From NCBI GenBank assembly GCA_002368575.1, contig DFEA01000013.1, positions 1-27,813 of the forward strand: a stretch of DNA of 27,813 bases. The letters are read 5' to 3'. Numbering within the stretch: position 1 is the stretch's first letter; each line of letters begins with the position of its first letter. Positions 20,931-27,813 of this stretch are shown here, piece after piece. This stretch comes from Lachnospiraceae bacterium UBA3814. Lineage in GTDB: Bacteria > Bacillota > Clostridia > Lachnospirales > Lachnospiraceae. A program made the position numbers and the translations under genes. The notes under the pieces were generated by a model that did not search any database, was not told the DNA's origin, and was given only the letters and a program-made list of their open reading frames with translations.

Positions 20931-22700
20931 TCAGTTTTTTCTCCTGTCCTTCCCCTCCCTGCGGTAGTAGTCACTCTTCTGCATATACATACGCTTTTCC
21001 GCTTCTCTCCGCATATCCTCAAGGGTCATTGACGGATCCTCGTCAGAGGCCGCATAGCCCATGGCGACAGAAAGGACCTCGCAGGCTTTTCCTCTCCAGG
21101 CCTCAAAGCTTTCGTAAAGCTTTCCCGCTATCCTGTCCCTCTCATCACCTTCACAGCTGATAACAGCCGCAAATTCATCTCCTCCCGTCCTGAAAATACT
21201 TCCGTTCCTTCCGAAGACATTTTTCATACAGTCGGCCAGGCCGACTATCAGCTCATCTCCTGCTTCATGCCCGAGTGTATCGTTCACGGTTTTCAGTTCG
21301 TTAAGATCAAAGGAGAAAAATACGGTACTCCCCTCCGGTCTTCCTCCGATATGGCTGTCCATATATTCATCAAAGGTACGTCTGTTATTAAGATCCGTCA
21401 TGCTGTCGATGTGTGCCATGCTGTAAAGGATGCTCTTTTTCTTTTCCTCGGCGATGACCTCGTCTATGTTTCTGAAGCCGCACACGAATCTGGTCACCCC
21501 TAAGTCATCCGTTACTCTTGAATAGACAAGCTGTATGTAATTTTTCTCTCCCTCCTCATTGACGCGCCAGTAATTTACATGGTACAGCGAATCGTCCCTG
21601 GCATTTCGCAGCAGAGAGTCGATTGCCGTCTCCGAATACATCCTCTCCCTGTCTCCCGGCACCACGTATTTCTCAATATAGTTTTCAAGCAGCACCTCAT
21701 AGTTTCCGGAATTGATACTGTTCATCATGGCGGAGGATCTGGTGTCCCCCATATTATTGCGTATGAGCTTTGCATTATGGAGCGCGGCATCCACCAGCCA
21801 TACAGTTTCATATTCAGAGGACAGACCCGCAAGAAGCGTCATCTGCGTTTCCCTCTCCTCTTCTCTCTCAATCCTTTCACGCACCTGCCTGTCAAAATGC
21901 TCAAAGCCGTACACCAGCTTTTTCCCGTCGTCAAGGAGGATGATCTTGAGCCTGTAATAAACGATCCTTCCGTCACGGATCGTCCTGAAGGTATGAAACA
22001 GCGGGTTGGTCTCCCTGAGCCTTGACATCACATAGTCATAGTCGCCAAAGCGCAGTACGGAGGCTGCGTCCTCCCTGAACACAAGGGTTCTGACATAAGC
22101 GTCAAAAACGTTTCTGAGTACCGGCTCCCCCTGCAATTCATCACTTACCCGGCGACCGAACCTGTTTAAACGGACGGCATGAACGCTCAGATCGGAGGTA
22201 TCTACATATATGACCGAGGTATAGCTTCTGGCTATCGCGTCATCTATCTCGACGCGGAGCCTGTCACGCTCCTCTATCTCCTTCTCCTCGTCCTTAAACA
22301 GATTCCTCCTTACCTTGTCGGACACCTCGTCATAAAGAAGGATGCTGTAGCGCCTGCCATCCGCGGTATACTCATGAATACCTGTACAATGGACGGTTAT
22401 AAGCTTCCGCTCCGGGCCCACGTATTCATGAAACACCACATCATAGGGCGCCCCCTCATATGAAAAAGCCCTGACAGCCTTAATCATCTCTTCCTTCTCA
22501 ACGATATTTACAAAGGGATCCGGCCCGTTGAGCCTCTTAAGCATCTCTCCCCTGGTCGACCTGTACATCCTGCAGATGCCGTCAGATACCACATGAACAC
22601 GGAACCTGCCGTTCTCCACATAGCATATTCCCATCGGTATCAGGCTTCTCTCATACAGCTCATATATCTCTCTGGTAAATATCCTTGTATTATCTTCCAT
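20931..22700 (-). CDS. PAS-domain diguanylate cyclase (GGDEF protein)
   Basis: A 589-residue cytoplasmic signalling protein that should make cyclic di-GMP from two GTP. The C-terminal cyclase domain (about 425-585) has DLNELKTVNDTLGHEAGDEL, with the metal and substrate residues, and an intact RTGGDEFAAV (GGDEF at 506-510). The RxxD product-inhibition site expected five residues before GGDEF is absent: the sequence there is GRNGSIFRT. Upstream are about three PAS-like segments (roughly 10-130, 160-270 and 290-415) joined by charged helices such as RERIEREEERETQ. No membrane segment is visible, so it senses a soluble signal. The start has AGGTG before it. It follows the glutamine synthetase gene after 102 bases containing a hairpin. 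Confidence 0.93.
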   Translation of the reverse strand: MEDNTRIFTREIYELYERSLIPMGICYVENGRFRVHVVSDGICRMYRSTRGEMLKRLNGPDPFVNIVEKEEMIKAVRAFSYEGAPYDVVFHEYVGPERKLITVHCTGIHEYTADGRRYSILLYDEVSDKVRRNLFKDEEKEIEERDRLRVEIDDAIARSYTSVIYVDTSDLSVHAVRLNRFGRRVSDELQGEPVLRNVFDAYVRTLVFREDAASVLRFGDYDYVMSRLRETNPLFHTFRTIRDGRIVYYRLKIILLDDGKKLVYGFEHFDRQVRERIEREEERETQMTLLAGLSSEYETVWLVDAALHNAKLIRNNMGDTRSSAMMNSINSGNYEVLLENYIEKYVVPGDRERMYSETAIDSLLRNARDDSLYHVNYWRVNEEGEKNYIQLVYSRVTDDLGVTRFVCGFRNIDEVIAEEKKKSILYSMAHIDSMTDLNNRRTFDEYMDSHIGGRPEGSTVFFSFDLNELKTVNDTLGHEAGDELIVGLADCMKNVFGRNGSIFRTGGDEFAAVISCEGDERDRIAGKLYESFEAWRGKACEVLSVAMGYAASDEDPSMTLEDMRREAEKRMYMQKSDYYRREGKDRRKN

Positions 22701-22733
22701 AATTTCACCTCACATACCGCATGGGAAGATGTC

Positions 22734-22764
22734 GGGATCAAAAGTCACATGGCACTTTTGACCC
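22734..22764 (-). terminator. Hairpin between glutamine synthetase and GGDEF genes
   Basis: GGG-A-TCAAAAGT (22734-22745) pairs with ACTTTTGACCC (22754-22764), with one bulged base and an eight-base loop. It lies 38 bases past the glutamine synthetase stop on the minus strand. No T run follows, so it may be a weak terminator or a stability element rather than a full stop. Confidence 0.45.
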
Positions 22765-22802
22765 TGATGTCATCATCATGGGAAACGCCCGACCGGCATC
22801 CA

Positions 22803-24233
22803 TCAAAGGTCATAATATTCGGCAAACTCCGCGGGATGCGGAAGCACGGATATCCTGTTTCCCGCTTTACGATATCTTTCAATGAGCTGTCCTATAAGCC
22901 TTTCGGGAAATACTCCGCCGGCAGTCAGGTAATCATGGTCCTCAGATAAAGCATCCAGCGCTTCGTCAAGGTTTTTGGGAAGCCCGGAAAGCTTTTTCTT
23001 CTCCTCCTCGGGCAGCTCATAGAGATTGCAGTCATACGGACCCCAGCCCTGTGCGTGGGGATCTGTCCCGGTCCTTATTCCGTCAAGGCCCGCCATAAGG
23101 ATAGCGGCATACGCATAATATGGGTTGCAGGTCGCATCCGGATTACGCAGCTCAAACCTTTTGGTCTCCGGAGTTTTGGCATAAGCGGGGATCCTTATAA
23201 CCGCGCTCCTGTTGGACATCGCGTAGCCTATGGTAACAGGGGCCTCAAAGCCGGGAATGAGTCTTTTATATGAATTCGTGGAGGGATTGGTTATGGCGCA
23301 TAAGGAACGGGCGTGCTTAAGCAGCCCTCCCATAAACCGGTGGGCAGTCTCGCTCAGCTGCGCATATCCCTTTTCATCATAAAATACCGGTTTCCCGTCC
23401 TTAAACAGCAGCATATGCACATGCATTCCGCTCCCTGCCTCTCCCGCAAGAGGCTTGGGCATGAAGGTGGCGCTTAAGCCGCTCTTTACGGCTTCATTTT
23501 TTATGATATATTTGGCGTTCAGGGTGTCGTCCGCAAGCTTCAGCATATCCCCGAGCTCGACCTCTATCTCCATCTGTCCGCTGCCGCCCACCTCGGGATG
23601 ATGGTACTTTACCGCTATCCCCCACTCTTCCATTGCAAGGCACATGCGGCTCCTTAAATCGTTCCTTATATCCGTCGGAAGGCTGTTATGATATCCCGCA
23701 CCGGGAGCGACCTGATAACCGTTGTTGTTATTCTCATACCCCGATGCGTAGCCTGCCTGAGGCGTGAATATCTCGGTATACATATTGTAATAATCGGTAT
23801 TGTAGCTTATGCTGTCAAAAACGTAGAATTCGTACTCGGGGCCGATCACCATCCTGTCGGCAACGCCCTGCTCCTTCATATATTCAAGAGCTCTTATGGC
23901 GACATTACGCGGATACTGGTCAAAGGGCCTGTTGGCCGGAAGGTCTATCACCCTTACGTCCCCTATCATCGATATGGTCGGTACCTCACAATAACGGTCT
24001 ATGACCGCGGAATCAAGGACAGGAATGAAAACCATATCACTGTTCTCGACCGGAGCATATCCGTAATTGGAGCCGTCAAAGCCTATTCCGTGCTCCATCG
24101 TGCCCTCATTGAGCCTTTCTGCGGGAATGCTTAGATGACGCCACCTGCCGTCAATATCCGTAAGCTTGAAATCCACCATACGGATCCCCTCTTCCCTTAT
24201 CATCCTCTGAACATCCTCTAATGTCCTTGCCAT
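22803..24233 (-). CDS. glnA: Type I glutamine synthetase
   Basis: Forms glutamine from glutamate, ammonia and ATP in the cytoplasm as a dodecamer. At 476 residues it is longer than Bacillus GlnA. Family motifs: GFDGSNYGYAPVENSDM (51-67), GPEYEFYVFD (131-140, metal ligands Glu133 and Glu135), HHPEVGGSGQMEIEV (211-225), GSGMHVHM (267-274), NPSTNSYKRLIPGFEAPV (316-333) and RFELRNPD (359-366). NLYELPEE places Tyr405 where enterobacterial enzymes are adenylylated, though the presence of the modifying enzyme cannot be judged here. The 140-185 segment is unusually rich in Tyr, Asn and Gly. AGGAGG lies just before the ATG. It is downstream of a Gfo/Idh/MocA oxidoreductase gene, separated by a hairpin. 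Confidence 0.96.
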   Translation of the reverse strand: MARTLEDVQRMIREEGIRMVDFKLTDIDGRWRHLSIPAERLNEGTMEHGIGFDGSNYGYAPVENSDMVFIPVLDSAVIDRYCEVPTISMIGDVRVIDLPANRPFDQYPRNVAIRALEYMKEQGVADRMVIGPEYEFYVFDSISYNTDYYNMYTEIFTPQAGYASGYENNNNGYQVAPGAGYHNSLPTDIRNDLRSRMCLAMEEWGIAVKYHHPEVGGSGQMEIEVELGDMLKLADDTLNAKYIIKNEAVKSGLSATFMPKPLAGEAGSGMHVHMLLFKDGKPVFYDEKGYAQLSETAHRFMGGLLKHARSLCAITNPSTNSYKRLIPGFEAPVTIGYAMSNRSAVIRIPAYAKTPETKRFELRNPDATCNPYYAYAAILMAGLDGIRTGTDPHAQGWGPYDCNLYELPEEEKKKLSGLPKNLDEALDALSEDHDYLTAGGVFPERLIGQLIERYRKAGNRISVLPHPAEFAEYYDL

Positions 24234-24262
24234 AAATTCCTCCTTCAGTGTTTATTATTCCG

Positions 24263-24280
24263 TATTCACAGTATTCACAG
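24263..24280. repeat. Tandem 9-bp repeat in the oxidoreductase-glutamine synthetase gap
   Basis: TATTCACAG is repeated twice head to tail (24263-24271 and 24272-24280). The second copy forms the left arm of the hairpin at 24274-24299, so an alternative pairing using the first copy is possible. Confidence 0.5.
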
Positions 24281-24299
24281 CACTCTCAGATGCTGTGAA
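24274..24299 (-). terminator. Hairpin between oxidoreductase and glutamine synthetase genes
   Basis: TTCACAGCA (24274-24282) and TGCTGTGAA (24291-24299) form a perfect 9-bp stem with an eight-base loop, 11 bases after the oxidoreductase stop on the minus strand. The following bases are not a T tract. It may end the oxidoreductase message or attenuate transcription into glnA. Confidence 0.45.
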
Positions 24300-24309
24300 G
24301 GCTTCCCTG

Positions 24310-25287
24310 TTATTCAAACGGGAAGACGATACCGAACTGCTTCCGTACAGCATCCATCTGGCGCATGATCTCAAGAGTCTCGCTGTGAGGCATTTCGCTG
24401 CACTCGATCCTTCCCTCCTCAATAGCCCTTTTGCAGGCCAGGACCTCATACTCATAACCCGTGATCTGCTTCGGGACCGTGATCTCCTTCTTTATCGCGT
24501 ACTGTGTCCTGTCCGGAGCATAGACCGTGATCTTTTCGGGATTGTTTATGTTCTGCACGCTGATAAAGCCCTCCCGTCCGCAGATGAGCCCCCGTCTGTC
24601 GGTGAGTGCATACATAGTGGTGAACATGCTGGCCATTTTGCCGTTTTCGTACTCAAGCATCACGGTGTCCTGCCCGTCCACACCGGTATCCGTGGGGACC
24701 ATGGAGGCCTCGATACGTTTTATATCATTTCCCATTACCATACTGGAAAAGTTCAGGGTATAGACCGTCAGGTCCAGAAGACAGCCTCCCGCAAGCTCCG
24801 GCCTTACCATCCGCTCGTTCATATCTATGCGGTATCCGAGGTTTGAGGCAACCGTCATCACCTCTCCGATGTCGCCGGCTTCGATGATATCGTTTATAAG
24901 CTTCCTCGACGGCATGTAGCGTGTCCAGATCGCTTCCGTAAGAAGCAGTTTCTTTTCTTCCGCAAGCTCAAGCATTTCTCTTGCCTGCTGCTCATTTGCG
25001 GCAAAAGCCTTCTCACACAGTACGTGCTTTCCGGCCTCAAGGGCCTTTATCGTCCATTCATGGTGATGTGAATGCGGAACCGCAATATACACAAGCTCCA
25101 CATCGGCGTCTGAAAGCATTTCCTCATAAGAGCCATAGGCCTTCTCAAAGCTCCATTTATCCGCAAATGCCCGTGCCTTATCAAGGCTCCTTGATGCGAT
25201 CGCATAGCTCTCGACTCCCTCCATCGGAAGGATAGTTTCCGCCATTGTGGCGGCAATACCGCCAGCGCCGAGAATAGCCATTTTCAT
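24310..25287 (-). CDS. Gfo/Idh/MocA family NAD(P)-dependent oxidoreductase
   Basis: A 325-residue cytoplasmic dehydrogenase that oxidises or reduces a sugar, inositol or similar polyol. The N-terminal Rossmann fold has GAGGIA at 7-12, VYIAVPHSHHHEWTIKALEA (66-85), and CEKAFAAN (91-98), where Lys93 matches the conserved catalytic lysine of EKP. The C-terminal half carries AGGCLLDLTVYTLNF, typical of the substrate domain. Substrate is not evident. It has a good promoter of its own at 25321-25349 and GGAGG before the ATG, so it is probably transcribed separately from the HD-GYP gene behind it. Confidence 0.93.
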   Translation of the reverse strand: MKMAILGAGGIAATMAETILPMEGVESYAIASRSLDKARAFADKWSFEKAYGSYEEMLSDADVELVYIAVPHSHHHEWTIKALEAGKHVLCEKAFAANEQQAREMLELAEEKKLLLTEAIWTRYMPSRKLINDIIEAGDIGEVMTVASNLGYRIDMNERMVRPELAGGCLLDLTVYTLNFSSMVMGNDIKRIEASMVPTDTGVDGQDTVMLEYENGKMASMFTTMYALTDRRGLICGREGFISVQNINNPEKITVYAPDRTQYAIKKEITVPKQITGYEYEVLACKRAIEEGRIECSEMPHSETLEIMRQMDAVRKQFGIVFPFE

Positions 25288-25320
25288 GTTAAGATACCTC
25301 CTCTCAGATCTCCGATAATA

Positions 25321-25349
25321 ATTTTAACATAACGGGTGCTTTTGTACAA
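25321..25349 (-). promoter_or_regulatory. Promoter of the Gfo/Idh/MocA oxidoreductase gene
   Basis: On the minus strand TTGTAC (complement of 25344-25349) and TAAAAT (complement of 25321-25326) are 17 bases apart, with TGT directly before the -10 giving an extended element. The predicted leader is about 27 bases. Confidence 0.75.
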
Positions 25350-25388
25350 CTTTTCTTTTCTGCGCTTACACCAATGACTGCAAGGGCA

Positions 25389-26468
25389 TCATTTTATCCG
25401 CTCCATAATGGTGACGTTCATGCATCTGGGTTCATGGGCCAGATCGTACAGATCTCTTCCGACCAGAACGTAGGGGCGCAGCACCATTCCGGGTACATTC
25501 TTAAGCACTACTCCCTTCTGCCCGGTCGACAAAAGGACACCTGAGCCTACCGGATACGGCACTATAAAGCGGAACATCGCCCGCATGCAGTCCACCGAAT
25601 AGAGGTTGCAGCCCTGAAGGTATTCCAGAGCATCCTTCTGATCCATAGGCTCTTTGTTGTATACCTGGATGTTTATCAGATTATCAAAGGCCGATGCCAA
25701 GGAAACGATCTGCGCGGGAAGCGTGATCTTTCCTATATCCAGGCCGTTGGGATAACCGGTCCCGTCCGCCTTCTCGTGATGCTGCCACACCGCGTAGGAG
25801 GTGTTTACGGGATATCTTAACGCCTGCAGAACCCGGAACATCTTCTCCGGATGCTGCTTAAGGAGCGTTTTTTCCTCCTCCGAAAGCTCCTCCCTGTTAT
25901 AAAGCTCCGGCCCGAAATACACCTTGCCGTAATCATGGTATATCGCACCGACGCCTATCTCCCCTGCCTCCTCCCTGGAAAGCCCGAGATTAAAGGCTAT
26001 GCCGATGGAAACGATGCAGGTGTTCAGGGAATGATGGAATATCCAGTTATGTGAGGTACGAACATAATCCTCTACCTCATAAAGAAATTCGCCATTGTGA
26101 TATAAGGAGGATATCTTGTCCGTCAGTTCGGATACCGACGCTTCGATATCGTTTCTCCTCCTTTGAAATTCGATATTCATCGGATCATAAAAGGCCTCGG
26201 CCGAGGAAAAGAGGGCCTGAAGCTTACGGATGACCGCGATCTCCTCCATATCATCAAGCAGAGGCTCCGCAAGGGGAACATCCTCACGGCGGAATTCCTC
26301 ATTATGCTCTACATAGCAGCCCTTATAGCCAAGCTCCGATATTGTCTGGATGCTTTTGATGGTAAGGACATTGCCCGCCTTAAGCAGGAGCTGAAGACGG
26401 TCATTATAAACCGTCTTTGCCAGCCTGTCCCCCGGCTTCAGATTCTTGATCTTTACAAATTCTATCAT
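25389..26468 (-). CDS. HD-GYP domain cyclic-di-GMP phosphodiesterase
   Basis: A 359-residue cytoplasmic protein. The catalytic HD-GYP domain (about 130-290) shows HHSLNTCIVSIGI (145-157), AIYHDYGKVYF (175-185; His178 and Asp179 are the HD pair), QHHEKADGTGYPNGL (229-243) with the GYP signature at 238-240, and the conserved ASAFDNLI near 258. The N-terminal 60 residues (VKIKNLKPGDRLAKTVYNDR and VLTIKSIQTISELGY) are a small domain common in this family. A C-terminal beta-rich part follows (GSGVLLSTGQKGVVLKNVPG). Such enzymes hydrolyse cyclic di-GMP to GMP via pGpG. GAGGAG lies about 15 bases before the ATG, longer than usual, so translation may be inefficient. The gene is divergent from the DNA polymerase and shares its LexA-box region. 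Confidence 0.94.
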   Translation of the reverse strand: MIEFVKIKNLKPGDRLAKTVYNDRLQLLLKAGNVLTIKSIQTISELGYKGCYVEHNEEFRREDVPLAEPLLDDMEEIAVIRKLQALFSSAEAFYDPMNIEFQRRRNDIEASVSELTDKISSLYHNGEFLYEVEDYVRTSHNWIFHHSLNTCIVSIGIAFNLGLSREEAGEIGVGAIYHDYGKVYFGPELYNREELSEEEKTLLKQHPEKMFRVLQALRYPVNTSYAVWQHHEKADGTGYPNGLDIGKITLPAQIVSLASAFDNLINIQVYNKEPMDQKDALEYLQGCNLYSVDCMRAMFRFIVPYPVGSGVLLSTGQKGVVLKNVPGMVLRPYVLVGRDLYDLAHEPRCMNVTIMERIK

Positions 26469-26497
26469 GGGAAATCCGTTTCTCTCCTCATCAGCTG

Positions 26498-26526
26498 TTG
26501 ATTTTATCGAACATATGTTCTATAAT
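26498..26526 (+). promoter_or_regulatory. SOS promoter of the Y-family polymerase gene
   Basis: TTGATT (26498-26503) and TATAAT (26521-26526) are separated by exactly 17 bases, a near-consensus vegetative promoter. The spacer contains a LexA box, so the promoter would be silent until DNA damage. Confidence 0.85.
26508..26520. promoter_or_regulatory. LexA binding site (Cheo box)
   Basis: CGAACATATGTTC contains the perfect palindrome GAACATATGTTC (26509-26520). It matches the Gram-positive LexA/DinR consensus CGAACRNRYGTTYC at its defined positions as far as the T at 26521. It ends directly against the -10 element. Confidence 0.9.
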
Positions 26527-26575
26527 AGGTAAAGCTGCCATATGGCTTTATACCCCGACCTCATTCTACAATAAA

Positions 26576-27813
26576 ATGGCTGAAAATGACAAGCATGACC
26601 CTAAAATGACATACCGGTATATCTGCATAGATCTTAAGAGCTACTACGCCTCCGTTGAGTGTGTTCAAAGAAACCTTGATCCTCTTACCGCAAACCTTCT
26701 TGTGGCTGATGAATCCAGGTCCGAACAGACCATCTGCCTCGCGGTCTCGCCCTCCCTAAAGGCTATCGGCGTTCCGTCAAGGCCCAGGCTCTTTGAGGCC
26801 AGGCAGGCGATAAGAAGGTACGAGGCGGCTCACCATACCCGGATACATTATATAACGGCAATGCCCCGCATGTCGGAATATATCCGGATATCCGCCCTTA
26901 TCTATTCAATATACCTTAAATATATAGCACCTGAGGATATCCATGTATACTCCATAGACGAGTGCTTCATAGACTGCGGAAGCTACCTCCATCTCTACCG
27001 GGAAAGGGCCGGGCAGTCCCATGTAACGCCTGCCCGTCTGCTCGCACTGACCATGATCAGTGATGTCCTTAAAACTACAGGCATCACGGCGACCGCCGGG
27101 ATAGGCACCAATCTGTATCTTGCAAAGGTCGCGATGGATATAGTGGCAAAGAAGTCCCCTCCGGATAAATACGGGGTCCGCGTGGCTGAGCTTGACGAGG
27201 TATCCTACAGATACGCTCTCTGGGAGCACAGGCCTCTTACCGATTTCTGGCACATAGGTCCCGGAAGGGCAAGGAGGCTTGCCGGGGCCGCTATCCTTAC
27301 CATGGGTGATATCGCGGAAAGGTCACAGTGGGACGAGGAATATTTCTACAGGACCTTCGGCGTTGACGGCGAGATCATCATAGACCATGCCTGGGGCATA
27401 GAGCCCGTCACCATGACCGACATTAAAAATTATCATTCCGCCGCCCACAGCCTTTCAAGCGGTCAGGTCCTCCCCCGGCCCTACTCCTACGACGAGGCCC
27501 GGCTGGTCTTTAAGGAAATGACTGAGGGACTGTGCCTTGACATGGTGCTTAAGGGCCTTACCGCCCGCACCTTTTCCTGGTGGGTATCCTATGACTACAG
27601 GAGCCTTGAGCTGGTCCCGGATTATTCCGGCATTCTCTCCATCGATTTCTACGGCAGGGTCCATCCGAAGCACAGCAACGGGATCGTAAGGCTCAGCACG
27701 GCCACAAATTCGGCCCGCCTTATAACGGCCCCTCTGCTCTCCTCCTTCGAGCTTAAAACGGATCACCGGCTGCTGTTTCGCAGGCTCGGTGTCTGCGCCG
27801 ACAATATCACAGC
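26576..27813 (+). CDS. Y-family DNA polymerase (UmuC/DinB type), 3' end outside the window
   Basis: The first 412 codons of a translesion DNA polymerase that copies past damaged bases with low fidelity. The catalytic carboxylates are present: Asp19 in YICIDLKSYYASVE (15-28) and Asp118-Glu119 in VYSIDECFID (114-123). LAVSPSLKAIGVPSRPRLFEARQ matches the fingers region, GITATAGIGTNLYLAKVAMDIVAKK the palm, and WHIGPGRARRL the helix-hairpin-helix of the thumb; the little-finger domain runs off the right edge. The IDLKSYYASVE form is typical of Firmicutes UmuC/UvrX-like rather than DinB proteins. The start is uncertain: ATG at 26576 or 26606, neither with a clear ribosome binding site. The gene is preceded by a LexA-controlled promoter. 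Confidence 0.92.
   Translation, partial: MAENDKHDPKMTYRYICIDLKSYYASVECVQRNLDPLTANLLVADESRSEQTICLAVSPSLKAIGVPSRPRLFEARQAIRRYEAAHHTRIHYITAMPRMSEYIRISALIYSIYLKYIAPEDIHVYSIDECFIDCGSYLHLYRERAGQSHVTPARLLALTMISDVLKTTGITATAGIGTNLYLAKVAMDIVAKKSPPDKYGVRVAELDEVSYRYALWEHRPLTDFWHIGPGRARRLAGAAILTMGDIAERSQWDEEYFYRTFGVDGEIIIDHAWGIEPVTMTDIKNYHSAAHSLSSGQVLPRPYSYDEARLVFKEMTEGLCLDMVLKGLTARTFSWWVSYDYRSLELVPDYSGILSIDFYGRVHPKHSNGIVRLSTATNSARLITAPLLSSFELKTDHRLLFRRLGVCADNIT

Noticed and set aside
26906..27766. Minus-strand frames opposite the polymerase gene
   Set aside because: They are shadows of the polymerase coding frame, which runs open to the window edge.
1..27813. CRISPR arrays, tRNA or rRNA genes, transposases and prophage genes
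   Set aside because: I looked for repeat-spacer periodicity, cloverleaf-like sequences and integrase or transposase motifs and saw none; short tRNAs could be missed by eye.

Overview
The window looks like chromosomal DNA of an anaerobic Gram-positive bacterium of the class Clostridia, most likely Lachnospiraceae-like. This is an inference from the mix of families: two feoA genes with feoB, a DtxR-type regulator, lipoprotein solute-binding proteins, a Bacillus-type (Cheo box) LexA site, and strong AGGAGG ribosome binding sites. No rRNA, tRNA, CRISPR array, insertion sequence, phage or plasmid gene was found. Almost all genes lie on the minus strand; the exceptions are a metal regulator, a chemoreceptor remnant, one lipoprotein and a DNA polymerase.

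Positions 1-3568 hold a ferrous-iron uptake operon on the minus strand (two feoA genes, feoB, and the first 13 codons of a small downstream protein) and, divergently, a DtxR-family repressor whose visible metal ligands match the iron-sensing DtxR type. The feo promoter is a textbook site: TTGACA and TATACT with a palindromic operator filling the 17-bp spacer and a second matching box just past the predicted transcription start. Positions 3569-5338 are a scarred region: an unrecognised, apparently 5'-truncated exported protein, a remnant of a methyl-accepting chemotaxis protein with an internal deletion, and an intact HIT-family hydrolase. An M13 metallopeptidase lipoprotein (5339-7528) follows.

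Positions 7607-19151 are a pectin-utilisation locus read right to left: exo-polygalacturonase-like GH28, pectin methylesterase (CE8), a TIM-barrel sugar isomerase/epimerase, kduI, a second GH28, then a sugar ABC importer (binding lipoprotein and two permeases, no ATPase), a third divergent GH28, and a GH105 unsaturated glucuronyl/galacturonyl hydrolase. None of the enzymes has a visible signal peptide, so the locus appears to import pectic oligosaccharides and demethylate and dismantle them inside the cell. KduI and GH105 imply that some imported products are unsaturated, made by a lyase encoded elsewhere. KduD, KdgK, KdgA, the ABC ATPase and a dedicated regulator are not in the window. Several regulatory structures are visible: a candidate promoter with paired TGGTGTATGC boxes upstream of the first gene, a promoter overlapped by TGCCAA repeats before the binding protein, a perfect 15-bp stem-loop between binding protein and permeases, and a large nested hairpin before the GH105 gene.

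Positions 19152-27813 hold unrelated housekeeping and signalling genes: an uncharacterised lipoprotein, a PAS-GGDEF diguanylate cyclase, a type I glutamine synthetase, a Gfo/Idh/MocA oxidoreductase, an HD-GYP cyclic-di-GMP phosphodiesterase, and a Y-family DNA polymerase (cut off by the window end) whose promoter carries a perfect LexA box in the spacer. I see no wholly undescribed system. The most distinctive points are the architecture of the control sites, the all-cytoplasmic layout of the pectin enzymes, the tandem duplication of a GH28 gene end, and the broken chemoreceptor region.
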